A stretch of DNA of 64,000 nucleotides from Azolla caroliniana (taxonomy: Eukaryota > Polypodiophyta), in assembly GCA_043228905.1 (NCBI GenBank), contig JBHGNT010000002.1, positions 27,838,001 through 27,902,000 of the forward strand. Reading direction: 5' to 3'. The notes beneath the pieces are model-generated. The model worked only from the letters and a program-made list of their open reading frames with translations, had not been told where the DNA came from and did no database searches. A program made the position numbers and the translations under genes. Below, piece after piece: positions 12,062 to 23,820 of this stretch (the first letter of the stretch is position 1; the number at the start of each line of letters is the position of its first letter).

Positions 12062-14603
12062 GGTGATGTGTAACAAGCATGGCTGAGAACTTATACCGCA
12101 TTCGAATAGGTTCATAGATAGGCCTACCATGAATCAAGTTGTTCGTTTGTTTCTTTTAGATGAGGTTTCAAGTCACTTGGCAATACTGCTCAATCCTCAT
12201 TAGGCTTCTTCCATTGCATGACAACTTCATACATGAATTTGAGTTGGTTTTCTATGTGGAGTCTTGACCTACGTTAAATATTCATTATTGTCATTGTCAA
12301 TTGTTGTCAACTTGTCATTCATATCTAATTAATATGTGTCAACTTATCATGTGATCTAAGCCACTATTTGTGAAAGGTCATCTGTTGGTAACGCGATAGA
12401 TTGTTGCCAATCTCGTTAATGAAAAAAAGTTCAAACTTCTTCTAGTTTAATGTGCCCTAAAAATTAAATAGAAAGAGGATAAGGGCCTAAGGCTTGATGT
12501 GAGGAGTTATTGGGATCTCAAAATGGAACCCTCATGTAATAATAATAAAGTGACAAACAAGTGAAAATAATCTTTTTTTTCATCGATGTGTCAAACTTAA
12601 AACATGGATACATTAAATACAAAAAAAAAGTTATGACTTTGTTGAGTTCAATGTTCATGATATGGTAACCAAAAGCAAGGGCATAAAATGGCCATGTGCT
12701 ATATATGTGGTTTGATCTTGTAAGACATATTTGTAGGTATCTCAATCTTAGTATCAATGGAGGAAGTAGATTTTCATGATGCAAGACCAAGGATGTGAAA
12801 AACAGTTGGATCTCTTGCTCTTTTGCCTTGACTCCATCTAACCTAATGGTTTGCATATCATAAGCATTGTTCAATTTACCCTTTATATTTTGATTTTACA
12901 TGATTTCGAAGAAGGTTGTCACCATAACCACATCATTATTATGAAATTGATTGATATGTAACAACATCAACCATTGAGAGCATAATCTTCACTTGATTAG
13001 AAGTTAAAAACTCATTTTTTTATTAAATTGCCCCTCATGCACATGCATACATATTTATTTATGATTTTGGTCTCTAAACATAATGCATTAACCCTACAAT
13101 ATGGAGATTGAGATCATGTTCCACACTTTAGATTCTGATTCAAGGAAACCAAGTGTTATTGTTGTTAGTGCAATTATGGAATGTTTATACTATAAATTAT
13201 GGTTAACTACATTGTTTTGACTTGGACAAACAATCCAAGCACTCTAAATCATAAACTTTACCATGACACCATCACATTTATTCATTTAATGGATACAGGA
13301 AGGGAATGCTATAATGTCATGCTTCATAGCATAATGCATACCTCATTTTAGAATAGTGTCAAACAAATTGATAAAATGATGCATAATTTTCTATTGTTGT
13401 AGGGTTGATAACAACTAAAACGAAAGGATGAATCATGCACAATTTTTATGTCCACACATGCAAATGTGTAAAGTTAATTAGTAGTTTTCCTGCTATATGT
13501 ATTTCTGGTCTTAACTTGCGTCAAAACCAAAGTATGAATATTTCAACAATGTTCTGTGTGAATTTAGGACATACCAAATAATTCCCAAGGGTTTGTTGTC
13601 AAAATATGAGTTTAGGAAATAGCTTCCAAGTCTTTGCATAGCTCTGACGTAATCCTCCAAGAATCCAATGCATGCATCAGTTGACACTAAGCTCTCATAT
13701 CAAGTAAACATCTCGTTTTAGAGGAGAAAGCCTAGCTATAAGAGTGCAACAAAGCATTCAAGACCAAGTCCAAGGAGTAGACCACTTACAGAGTACTGAT
13801 AATGGATATTTCAACATAATTTCACATGTATTAAAAAAGTCAAGAAATAAATGGATTATCTGCATCATCAATGTGTGCATAAATAGCAAGTAATCAAGTC
13901 AAGAATCATCAGGAGTTTTGAGTCAAGACAACAGAGTTAATGGAATCTTACAAGACAATTAAATTTGACAATTTGCATAAGAATCGGCTTCTTGTCACCC
14001 AAAACAATTGCCAGGAGAGATGCAATTCCAAAGTGTCACTACTCAATTCCAAGTGGAGATGATGGTTGATCCATATATGTGTTTACAAAAATAACTCATC
14101 TCCAAAAGTAAGAAGAGAGACCCTCAAAGACAAACAAAAGTGCCTTCATAAACTCTTCTTGTATGTAGTCAATGAACTAGTAAATAGTGTGATACTACAA
14201 TGAGGGCCAATGGAGCCCTATCATATAACACCATCATATATACACATACTTTTACAACCCACTTTTCAGAATCTCTAGTTAGCATAGCTACCTTTCATTT
14301 GTCGACAATAATCATTCTTTATTCCTCAACTTCATTCTTTGCCTTTCAGGCATTTGCATTTGCATTTGCAGTTCATGAAAGCATCATAAAGCTCTCTTCT
14401 GTTAATCAGTTCTCACCAGAAAGTTGAGAATCTGACTTAGAATTACATTGTAACCGCAAAGAAGCTTTAAAACACATAAATAGAATCTGCAAGTTGAGAA
14501 ATGCCCCATATGTGTATTGCCGCATTTTCTGAGACATGTACAGCTTGTTTGCTTAGTATTTAGAATAAACCCTAATTCGAGCATATTTGCATATTCTTCA
14601 TTT
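12062..14603. other. Intergenic DNA between ABCB 3' end and ZIFL 5' side
   Basis: AT-rich sequence with no recognisable gene on either strand. An AATAAA hexamer on the minus strand near 14321-14316 is a plausible polyadenylation signal for the ABCB gene, about 285 bases past its stop codon. The right part of this stretch would then be 3' untranslated region. Confidence 0.4.
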
Positions 14604-17600
14604 TTATGATACTCTTGGTTGTCTTAGGGGTGGTTTAAAGAATGGCTGCATCAGCCTTGCGTAGAGGCCATTCCTTGCAATCAAAGCATCATGGCTACCT
14701 TCCTCAACAATATGCCCTTCATTAAGCACAACTATCATGTCCACATGGCGCATCATTGCTAGACGATGAGCAATTAATATTGTTGTCTTATTTCCCATAA
14801 TCAAAGTCTCAAGAGCTTCTTGTACTACACGGCTAGATTCCGATTCAATGGCAGAGCTTGCTTCATCAAGCAGCAATATTGGAGCATTCTTAAGTACAAC
14901 CCTTGCAATAGCAATCCTTTGCTTCTGTCCTGATGTTAACTCCACACCTCTCATACCTACATGAGTATCGTAACCATGAGGCAAACTGCTTATAAAATGA
15001 TGAGCATTTGCAATACGTGCCGCTTCCTTCATTTCAGCTTCAGTGGCATTATGCCTTGCATATATGATATTCTCTCGAATAGAAGTGGAGAATAACACTG
15101 GCTCTTGTTGGACAAGACCCATGTGATTCCTTAGCCATCTTAGGTTTAGAGTCTTTATATCTTTCCCATCAAGAAAAACTTGCCCACACACTGGATCATA
15201 GAACCTTTCGACTAACGCAATAACCGTACTCTTTCCAGATCCCGATGCTCCAACAATGGCCACAGTTTGTCCTCCAGTCACTTTCAAATTGAAACCACTT
15301 AAAACCATAACTTCTGGTCGAGAAGGATACCGAAAATCAACATCTCTCAACTCTAGTGTTCCATAGACATTTGGTAATCTTAGTCCTGATGAATCGTCTG
15401 AATCGATTTGAGGTTTCCGATCGATAAACCCAAACACAGATATCAGAGATTTTCGTCTCTTTAGGATGTAAGGGGCTAGGCCAAAAGGTTCCACTAAGGC
15501 AAAAGTTGCAAAAGAAAATATGATGAACTGCTTTAGAACTCTCGTTTGACTAGTTTCATCTCTCTTCACAACCCCAGCTGCATACCATAGAAGAAATGCA
15601 TTGCAAGCAAAAAGAAGAAACTGAGAGACCCCAAATGCAATGCCTCGAATTTGTCCATTCACAAAACTGTGCATCAATATATTTGATAAATGCCTATCGT
15701 AGACTTCCATGACTTTTTTCTCTGCAGAAAATGCTACTACAGTATAAATATTCCGTACTGCATTTTCCAGTACTGTGCAAGACTTCTTGTGCACCTCTTG
15801 TATGTCACCAGCAAATCCTTCAAGCCATAGCTTCTGCATACATTCCAAATTATTAGAAACAGGAGAAGTTGAACTAGATTTTCTTTCCAAATAAATTGGA
15901 GAATGTATATTGGAAAAATGTTACAAAAAGGTGGCAACCTTAATAATGACTACATAGAAAGATGGCATAAATCATTGTATCGCATATAAACTTATGCTCA
16001 TGATGGGCAAAAGAAGAAGAATTTATTATGAGGTATAGTACAACCTCAAACAACTTGAATCTTTTCTCACATACCTGAGCCACTGCAGAAATTGTGAGAA
16101 AGGGAACAGTAGCCAAGGCTATTAGAGCAACCCGCCACTCTAAGGTAATTCCCACTACAAAAGTCACAATCATGGCTGTCAAGTCCTGGATAAGGATAGA
16201 GAGACGATTGCTAAAAGCTGCTCGAACAAATGTAGCATCATTTGCCAGCTGCATATTAAGAGAATCTGTACAATTCTCTTCCTTATCAAACCAACCCGCT
16301 TCGTTCCTCAAGATGGCTGCAATAACAAGACATAAAATTTATCTTCCACATGCATTTGCAGCAAAATTCAAAAGAAATGGAAGCAACTGCAATGTTAAAT
16401 TAACATCTTCAAAAGACCAAAATGATCAATTACATCCATGTGAATCTTAGAGAATGAATGTCTGGTCATGAGAGAGATAGATACCTGAAAACATCATCCT
16501 TCGAACTCGTTCTGTCATCTTCTCCCCCATAATGCCAAAGTAAAAATGCTGAAGAAAATTGGCCACAACTGTAACCATACCCATCCCAACCACTACAAGA
16601 CACCATTTGTTTACTTCTGACTTAGCATGCTTCTCATCGTTTTCCAACTCATAATAATTCTGCACAACCTGAACAAGGACAAATGCTAGAAGAGGATTAA
16701 ACGATCCAAACACTGCAGCACCCATGCTTCCAAGGATAGCATAAAGCCATTCCGGAGAGCTCAATTTTGCAAGTCGCCACAAAGATGGTGGCTTATTGCT
16801 TATCTTCTCTATAGGTTCTATCATATTTGATCTTGTATCTGGACCAAGTTCCATATATTGGACATCAACTCTACTAAATGTTTTAGAGTGAGACCTTTCG
16901 TTCTTCGGATCAGATGTTAACAATGGGGATACAGGAGATTCTGGATCAGAGTGACCAGATGAAAGCCTTTGTATTGCATTAATGTCTAGTTTGGGAAGAG
17001 GGGGCAAACATATTTCAAAACTATCATGCCACTTGTTTGAGTTAGGAACTTTCTCATTTCCCTCAAAAGGCACACCATTATCTTGTTTCTGATCAATTGG
17101 TGGACTGTTTGGACTAAGTAGTTCTGCTGAACCTTGAATGCCATATTCATATGTCTGGAGAGTATGAACTCCTTGTTGACGCTGAAGTGAAGGAGACTTC
17201 AGAAGCTGTGATGGCTGTGATTGCTGATGAACTGGTGATATAGGTGCTTCCCTGAATAAAGGAGTAACTATCTGCTCTTTCTGCGACTGAGAAGTTGTAA
17301 GTTCTCTTACAGGCTTCACTGATACACTGGATGGCGGAAAAAATATACAGTAAAAAATTTATTCCATTAGTACGCTTCCAAAGTTCATAAAGGAGAAGGA
17401 AAAACCTCCAAACTACTCCAGTGTTTTTCTTTATTTCCTTAAATGCCCCTAAAATTTTGGTATTTCCAAGTATTCTGGTCAACCATTGGGAAAGTCGTGT
17501 ACTTGGGAAAATAAAGAAAAACATTAAGGGTATTTCAGAGTTTTTCCCAACAGAAACTACAAACTTTCCAGGTAAACATATTCAACTTCTATTTACCAAT

Positions 17601-20600
17601 TAACCAAAATACTTTTACAATGAAGTACTAACATAAGACCAAATTCAAAGCACAAGAGCTTCAACATTTTTCTAAGAATTAACCATGGTCATATGTGTTT
17701 CCTTACTGCTTTGGGGGTTTTGCAGCTTCTTCAAGACGAATAAGATTTGTATACAAGCCATTAGCACCCAGTAGAGCCTCATGTGTTCCAAGTTCAACTA
17801 GCTGACCTTCCTCTAAGACAGCAATTATATCTGCACTCCGAACTACTGAAAGACGCTGAGCAATCACAATAGTAGTTCGACCAAGCATTAACAAATCCAA
17901 TGCTTCTTGTACAAGTCGCTCTGCCTCGATGTCAAGAGCACCCGTAGCTTCATCTAATAATAAAATGCATGGATTTTTTAAAACTGCCCTAGCTATTGCT
18001 AGTTTCAGGTTCTGATCCTCAGACAAACGAATGACTGACCCACCAACCTAAAGAGCAATCAAATCAAAAACATGTTTATTATTTTTCACATAAAGATGGA
18101 TAAAGACGGCTCTACTAACAATGTTTTGATATGTATATTACTTGAGTATCATAAGCTTCTGGAAGGGAGCTGATAAATGCGTGTGCATGAGCAATTTTTG
18201 CTGCCTCTTCTATCTCATCCATACTAGCAGATCGACCATACAGAATATTTTCTCTGATGCTGGAGGCAAAAAGAGCAGGCTCTTGGCTTACTAGGCCAAT
18301 TTGACTTCGAAGCCATTCCATCTTCAGATTCTTGATATTTTCTCCATCCAACAGAACCTCACCTAAATAAAGAGAATTTTTAGTTAGATTAATTTCTCAG
18401 AAGTATAAACTCAAAACAGAAAGTAGAAAATAAGGGAAGTACCAAGTGTTGGATCATAAAACCGCTGTATAAGAGGAATGACGCTGCTTTTGCCAGAACC
18501 ATGTTGACCAACTAAAGCAACTGTCTTTCTAGCAGGTATATTAAGAAAGAAGCCACTTAATATAGGAATATCTGGGCGAGATGGATAACTGAAATAGACA
18601 TTTCGAAACTCAAGGTTTCCTTGAACATTAATCAGAGTCTTTCCATCCTCATTGTCATTATAAGACGACCTACTGATCATTTCAAAGAGCCTGTGGGCTG
18701 CAATTCTTCCTTGCTCAAATGCATAGAAATTTGTTGCTGCCTGATTCAAGCCCCTTGCAATAATAAGAGTACATTCTTAGAAGATCCATAAGGAATCCAC
18801 CATACATCAAAAATAGCTCATTAACTGATCTCCTATTCTTCAAAGCTTTTAAGACAAAATGATAATTTAGAAATAGGGGAATCTCTTACAGGCCACTTAG
18901 AATTATCGAGAATAATGCTGTCACTACATCGCCACCATTTACAGCTCCTTTTGACACAAGATATCGTCCAAACCATAACTGCAAGGCACAGGAACATATA
19001 GCAAGACCATATGTAAAACCTAGACCAAGTCCTTGTACCAAACTAATTTGCACCCCATATCGCAGTGTAGCTTGAAGAGCATTAGCATAGGAGTATTTCG
19101 CAAGTGTCTCATTTGCAAAAGCATAGAGTGTCCGAATGTAAGCGATTGCCTGAGTTTTCATCATCACATATCATACATGGCTTAAGAACAGAATACAGTC
19201 AATCGAGACAATTGAGATCTTATACATGTATATGTTCAAATACCTGTTCTGCTATTGTGGCTGCTTCAGCATATGCATCTTGAATGTCTTCAGCGAGTTT
19301 GTGTAGAAAGATGTTTGAAATTCCACCAGCAGCAACAATGAATGGCCCAGTGCCTAATGTGACAAGAGCAATTTGCCAACTGCCAACAAAGCCTATAACA
19401 AGACCCCCTAGAAATGTTGCCATATTGTGAATATAATTTCCCACCTGCTTTGCGTGTTGAAATGTTATTGACCAAATTTCGGAATTCATAAATATTATTA
19501 TCGGTCCTCAACCCAATAGGTTATGAACAGACTACAACAAAACTTTCTTTGCATAAGATAAAATAAAAAATTACCTTCTCACTCAAGGTGAATTGTATAA
19601 GGATAACATCACTCAGAACCTGACTGACAATATCCCCATTATTTCCATAAGTATCAAAAAAACCCATATCCTGGTTAAAAAGGACTCGAACATAACTGGA
19701 ACGTATGAGTGCTGTCTGTCTTTCACCAGTGTAGATCCAGCATGATACCTCTGTTTAACATAAAGGATTCAAGCGTGTGATGATCAGTATCATAAAGAAA
19801 ATAGAGCATCTATTCCTATGCAAATTTAAGTATTTACCAATCCATCCTGCAACTAGCGCACTCCCAGCAACATATAATATGGAAAGACAATGCTGCAAGA
19901 TCACAGAAGTCAGGCATCACACGTCAGCAGGTGGGAAATTGATTGACTTAGTTTTTGGATCCCAACCATACGATATAAATTCATAAAATATTTTGGAAAA
20001 TTAAAGCTAGCAACACAAAGCATTACTACAGGGATACCAAAAGCATACACTCATTGTCAAAATCAAATAATTCACCCAATTGATCAAAAGTAAGCCTCGG
20101 TATAAATATAAACAAGGGGTTTATGAGAGATAAGAACCCCTGATGTACCAATGACTTACAAGAGAGATGGTTTCCATCAAATTTCTATTTAATTTACGAA
20201 CTAATTACACACTTGCAAATGGTTATCAAATCAAATGAGCCAGCATGTTTCTTTAATCTAAGGAAAGCACAATTTAAGTACAATGCAAATCATGCAGAAT
20301 ATAAATGGCATTATGATGCAACATTACTGTTATTCTAAATCGACCAGCAAATGATGAAAGCAATGGAACTTGATTAAATTCATGGCGACACAAAGTAGGC
20401 AATTTGTCTTACATATCTATCTTGTAATTAGAAACTTATACACCATTTGAATTTCATTCCATTGAAAAAAAGTCGAAAATCCTACATTTTAAGGAAATAT
20501 AAGAACATAAACACCTTCATAAATTTATTGTACAACTAAGATTTGGAGCATTTGCATTCTATTTCACTGGGCAATTCATAAATTTTCAGAATCTAGAAAT

Positions 20601-21310
20601 CTGAAGAAAATAGATGAGCATACACACATTCATGGATTCCTTATACAAGTCAGGCAGCTTCAGTGTATTTATATTCCATTTACACTGAGCGAAAATAGAT
20701 TATCAGAATATTGATATCTACAAGAAACATAAGAGCATAAACACCTTCATGAATTCATTATACGACTCAAGTTTTTGACTATCCAATAATATTTAGCATG
20801 AAACGAAGGTGAAAATCAAGGATATGCAAACTTGGCAGCTTGACATGAACCTCTATCTTGTTTAATTCAAAACTTGCACAACACTGCAATCTAATTACAC
20901 TAGCAATAGATAAGGAGCAATACAATGAGGAGCATCCACACCTTCATGAATTCATTATACAGATCAGGTTCCGAATTTGCAGACCCAAACATATTGATAA
21001 TCTGTCCGAAGAAGTAGAGATAGATGGGAAGCGCAGCCCCATGAGCCGCTGCTGCTATAGAAGCAATGATCATCAGAAACCAATCAAAAGGATTTGCATA
21101 TGCAAACAATCTGAAGAATGGAACAGCTGCAGGAGGAGATTCTATCTCATCACTTTCTTCTATGGGCGTGTCTTCATCAATAGGAATTGCATCATTTCCA
21201 ACATCCAAGTATGGAGATGGTGACTCAGGAGGCTCTGAGACTTCCGAAACAGGTGTTAACGGCTGAACATGAGGAGGTGACCATCCAAACAAACCCCTGG
21301 GTAACATCAT
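14604..21310 (-). CDS. ABCB20: ABCB6/ABCB20-type full-size ABC transporter (P-glycoprotein family)
   Basis: Plasma-membrane ABC exporter; the Arabidopsis orthologues ABCB6 and ABCB20 contribute to auxin transport. Exons (minus): 21310-20942, 19892-19838, 19750-19575, 19444-19244, 19149-18890, 18753-18443, 18362-18142, 18047-17707, 17326-16485, 16316-16075, 15833-14604. Every junction is GT-AG and the phases agree, giving 1415 residues against about 1408 in Arabidopsis. The N-terminus begins [14 protein letters not shown], a strongly conserved signature that fixes the start. Order: TMD1, NBD1 (Walker A at about 436-444; Walker B ILLLDEAT), a serine-rich linker (about 645-770), TMD2, NBD2 (Walker A about 1201-1208; signature LTSGQ 1305-1309; Walker B ILLLDEAS). 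The NBD1 signature is LSEDQ (539-543) instead of LSGGQ. A degenerate site here is a feature of this subclade. No disabling change is visible. Assignment to ABCB6 rather than ABCB20 cannot be made from sequence alone. Confidence 0.96.
20500..20960. repeat. Repeated copies of the ABCB exon 1/intron 1 border
   Basis: The last bases of exon 1 and the start of intron 1 (around 20937-20965) recur downstream in the intron near 20738-20765, 20622-20645 and 20508-20532. The core on the plus strand is ACCTTCATGAATTCATTATAC, with substitutions in the outer copies. Each unit is about 40-55 bases and the spacing is irregular (111-198 bases). At least one copy keeps the exon end and the following GT, so it could act as a decoy 5' splice site. 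Confidence 0.75.
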
Positions 21311-23500
21311 TTTCTAGTTCGTTTTCTTTATACAAGACTAGAGTGAGTTAGCATTTATTCATCCAGAAGAAATGTTATGTGAAACAACCTTGATTCATGA
21401 TCAGTCATCAAGCAGAACTGCCAAATGTGAGATCATCAACCTTGATGAATGTCCTTTGCAATGCACTCAACTCTTATTTTTGTTCCTACAGGGATGAGTT
21501 AGAGCTGATATTTCTTGATTAACATGTTCTTCGAGGTATGAGACAAACTTTGTGAATGATGAGCAAATAACCAACATGAATGCCTGACGATTTTTCCCGG
21601 TTAGGAAGTAGTTTCTCAGGAAACTCACAACTTTTGATGGTTTTGAATCAACTTAATGCAGAGAAACATGTGCTAGTTCTGACAGTTTTTATAAGAGATT
21701 CTAACTTCAACAAACAATGAGAGGTTTGAGCTTTCCCTATTCAAAGGAAACCCTTTCAGAAATATCTTTTGTTTGGAACAGACGCATGATCAAAGCTGTT
21801 GCTATGCTCACTTTTTGGGGGGGAGAAGATGACATATTGAAACTCGATGAAATCATTGAGCTTTCAATATTAGGAAATCTTTCAGAGTATTTGCAGGGCT
21901 CATAATTGCTTGGAGATGAAACTCAATGAAAAAAGAAAACCTATCAGAGATCATCAGAAATCCTTCAGAAATATTTGCATCTCCCCGTTTAATTGTATGG
22001 GCCTCAAGAGAATGGAAAGAAACTCGTTTTCAGATTAAAACCTGACGCTGAATCCTGTTCAGAGAATTTCTCTCCAGAAATGAAGTGCAGTGGAAACCAT
22101 AGCTTAATCCAAAAGGGAAACCAAATTCTTTCTCAGAGAATCCACAAGCTTTTAATATTTCTTCAGTCACCAAACATGATGAGAACATTTGCTTTTTTCT
22201 GAATGATTTTTCACATTTTCGCCATCCTCTCAACAAAGTACGAAATGTCTGAGTTTTTGTTCTACTGTATGCGAATATAATCTTCAGAGAATTGACAGGT
22301 TTTGGATTTCTTCAGAAGCAAGAACAGTTAGGAGAGCCTTGTGCTTAATTCTAACAGATTTTTTCTTCTTCTGAATAAATAATGAAATGTGGAGGATAAA
22401 ATCAGTTCAGAAAATTGCAACCTTTTTAAAGCGTTTCTCTTCTCGAGATCTAAACATTTCCTGAAATCAATCCTTTAGCTTAAGTTGAAAGCATTTGGAA
22501 AGTTTTCTGCGAGAGATATTCTCTCCCTAGGAGGAGGTTTCATGGCGTCCTGGTGAAAGAAATAGCACGAAAACGAAAAAACGGCGGAGAGCAAGTAGAA
22601 GATTTCCTGAAGAAGATATTGGATTAAACAAACCTTGAAGGACAATAGACAGGTTTTTGGCTTAAACCCTCTGTTTTTCAATAGAAAACCATCTCTTTGT
22701 TTTTCATTACTCTCTGCTTCATTTCCCTTCCGTGCTTCGAGAAGAGACAGACAGACAGACAATGCCTGCTACAAAAACCTCCTTTCAAACAGCAGCAGAC
22801 ATCTCTTTCTTTAAGTCTTCCTTCCTTCTCCGTCCAGTCAGTAAGTACATATATAGCTCTCCTTCTGCTGCTGCTTCTCCTCCTTGTTGAAGGAGAAATA
22901 TGTCTCTATCTCTGTCTCTGTCTCTGTCTCTGTCTCGTTCTGCAAATAGAAGGGGAAAAGAAGAAGCACTGGAGGAGCACCTTTGATATCAGTAGCAGTA
23001 ACAACACATGTCTCCACGTGAGAATAAAGAGCTAGAGAGAGAAGAAGAAGAAGAAGAAGAAGGACTGGAAGAAAAGATTCATGCAGAATTAGGGTTTCAA
23101 GGGCGGGATGAGAGAGGTCGCCATAGCCAGCAGCAGGAAGCCGCCAGTTTCTGTTCCTTCTTTCTTTCTTCCTTTGATTTTCCACTTTTTTCTTTTCTTT
23201 TCAATCTTTTTCCTTTTTGGTGGTGGTGGTGGTCTGCCTGTGAAGAAGAAAAGATCAGACGAAAGGATCAGAAGAAGAAGCAGAAGAAGCAGAAGAAGAA
23301 AAGCAGCTGCAGCAAATTCCTCTTCCTGCTTTTTCTCTTTCTTCTTCTTCCTCTGAAGCTCTCTGTTTTTGTTTTTGTTTTTGTTTTTTGTTTACTAGAA
23401 TCACAAAAAATGAAGCATTCCTCACAAATTCTCTCTCTCTCTCTCTTTTCTTCTTTTTCTTTATAAAAATTCTCTCTCTATATATATATATACATATATC
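21311..23500 (-). promoter_or_regulatory. Likely ABCB leader and promoter region
   Basis: The sequence upstream of the ABCB start has no credible coding region. On the minus strand it holds pyrimidine-rich and simple repeats typical of plant leaders: CTT/TTC runs near 23040-23060, a CAGAGA hexamer run at 22901-22935, and an AAACCCTAATTC motif near 23095. A TATA-like alternating AT run lies at about 23477-23497. Just before the ATG the sequence TTCTTTATACAAG on the plus strand gives a possible acceptor (AACTAG on the minus strand), so a leader intron is possible. The transcription start cannot be fixed. Confidence 0.35.
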
Positions 23501-23609
23501 TAACATGTGTGTGCTCTTGCTCTTGCTCTTGCTCTTTGTGAAGAATTTGAATACTAATAATACTAAAAATTAAACAACTTGTACATACAACCTAGGGTTT
23601 TCGGTACAA

Positions 23610-23820
23610 CCTGCCTGTCGACATGTCGGCTCAAAAGTTTGGAACTGCTTTTATGCCCCGATGTTTTCGCTTGGAACCACTTCTTTATGCCGATGTTTTT
23701 GGCTCGAAAGACTAGAAGTGCTCTTACGCCAATGTTTTTTGGCTTGGAAGCCTAGAACTGCTTTACGCCGACATTTTGGCTTGGAAGCTCGTTTTTGGCT
23801 TAGAAGCCTGGAACTACTTA
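23610..23820. repeat. Minisatellite of about 45-50-bp units
   Basis: Four imperfect units carry GGAAC(T/C)(A/G)CTT, then TACGCCGA-like and GTTTTTGGCTTG-like segments. No coding frame is conserved across the units. It lies just upstream of the ABCB leader region. Confidence 0.75.

Noticed and set aside
22838-23185. Minus-strand 115-residue frame upstream of ABCB as an upstream gene
   Set aside because: Its product is built from simple repeats (poly-Leu, ET repeats) in the CT-rich leader. No domain is visible.
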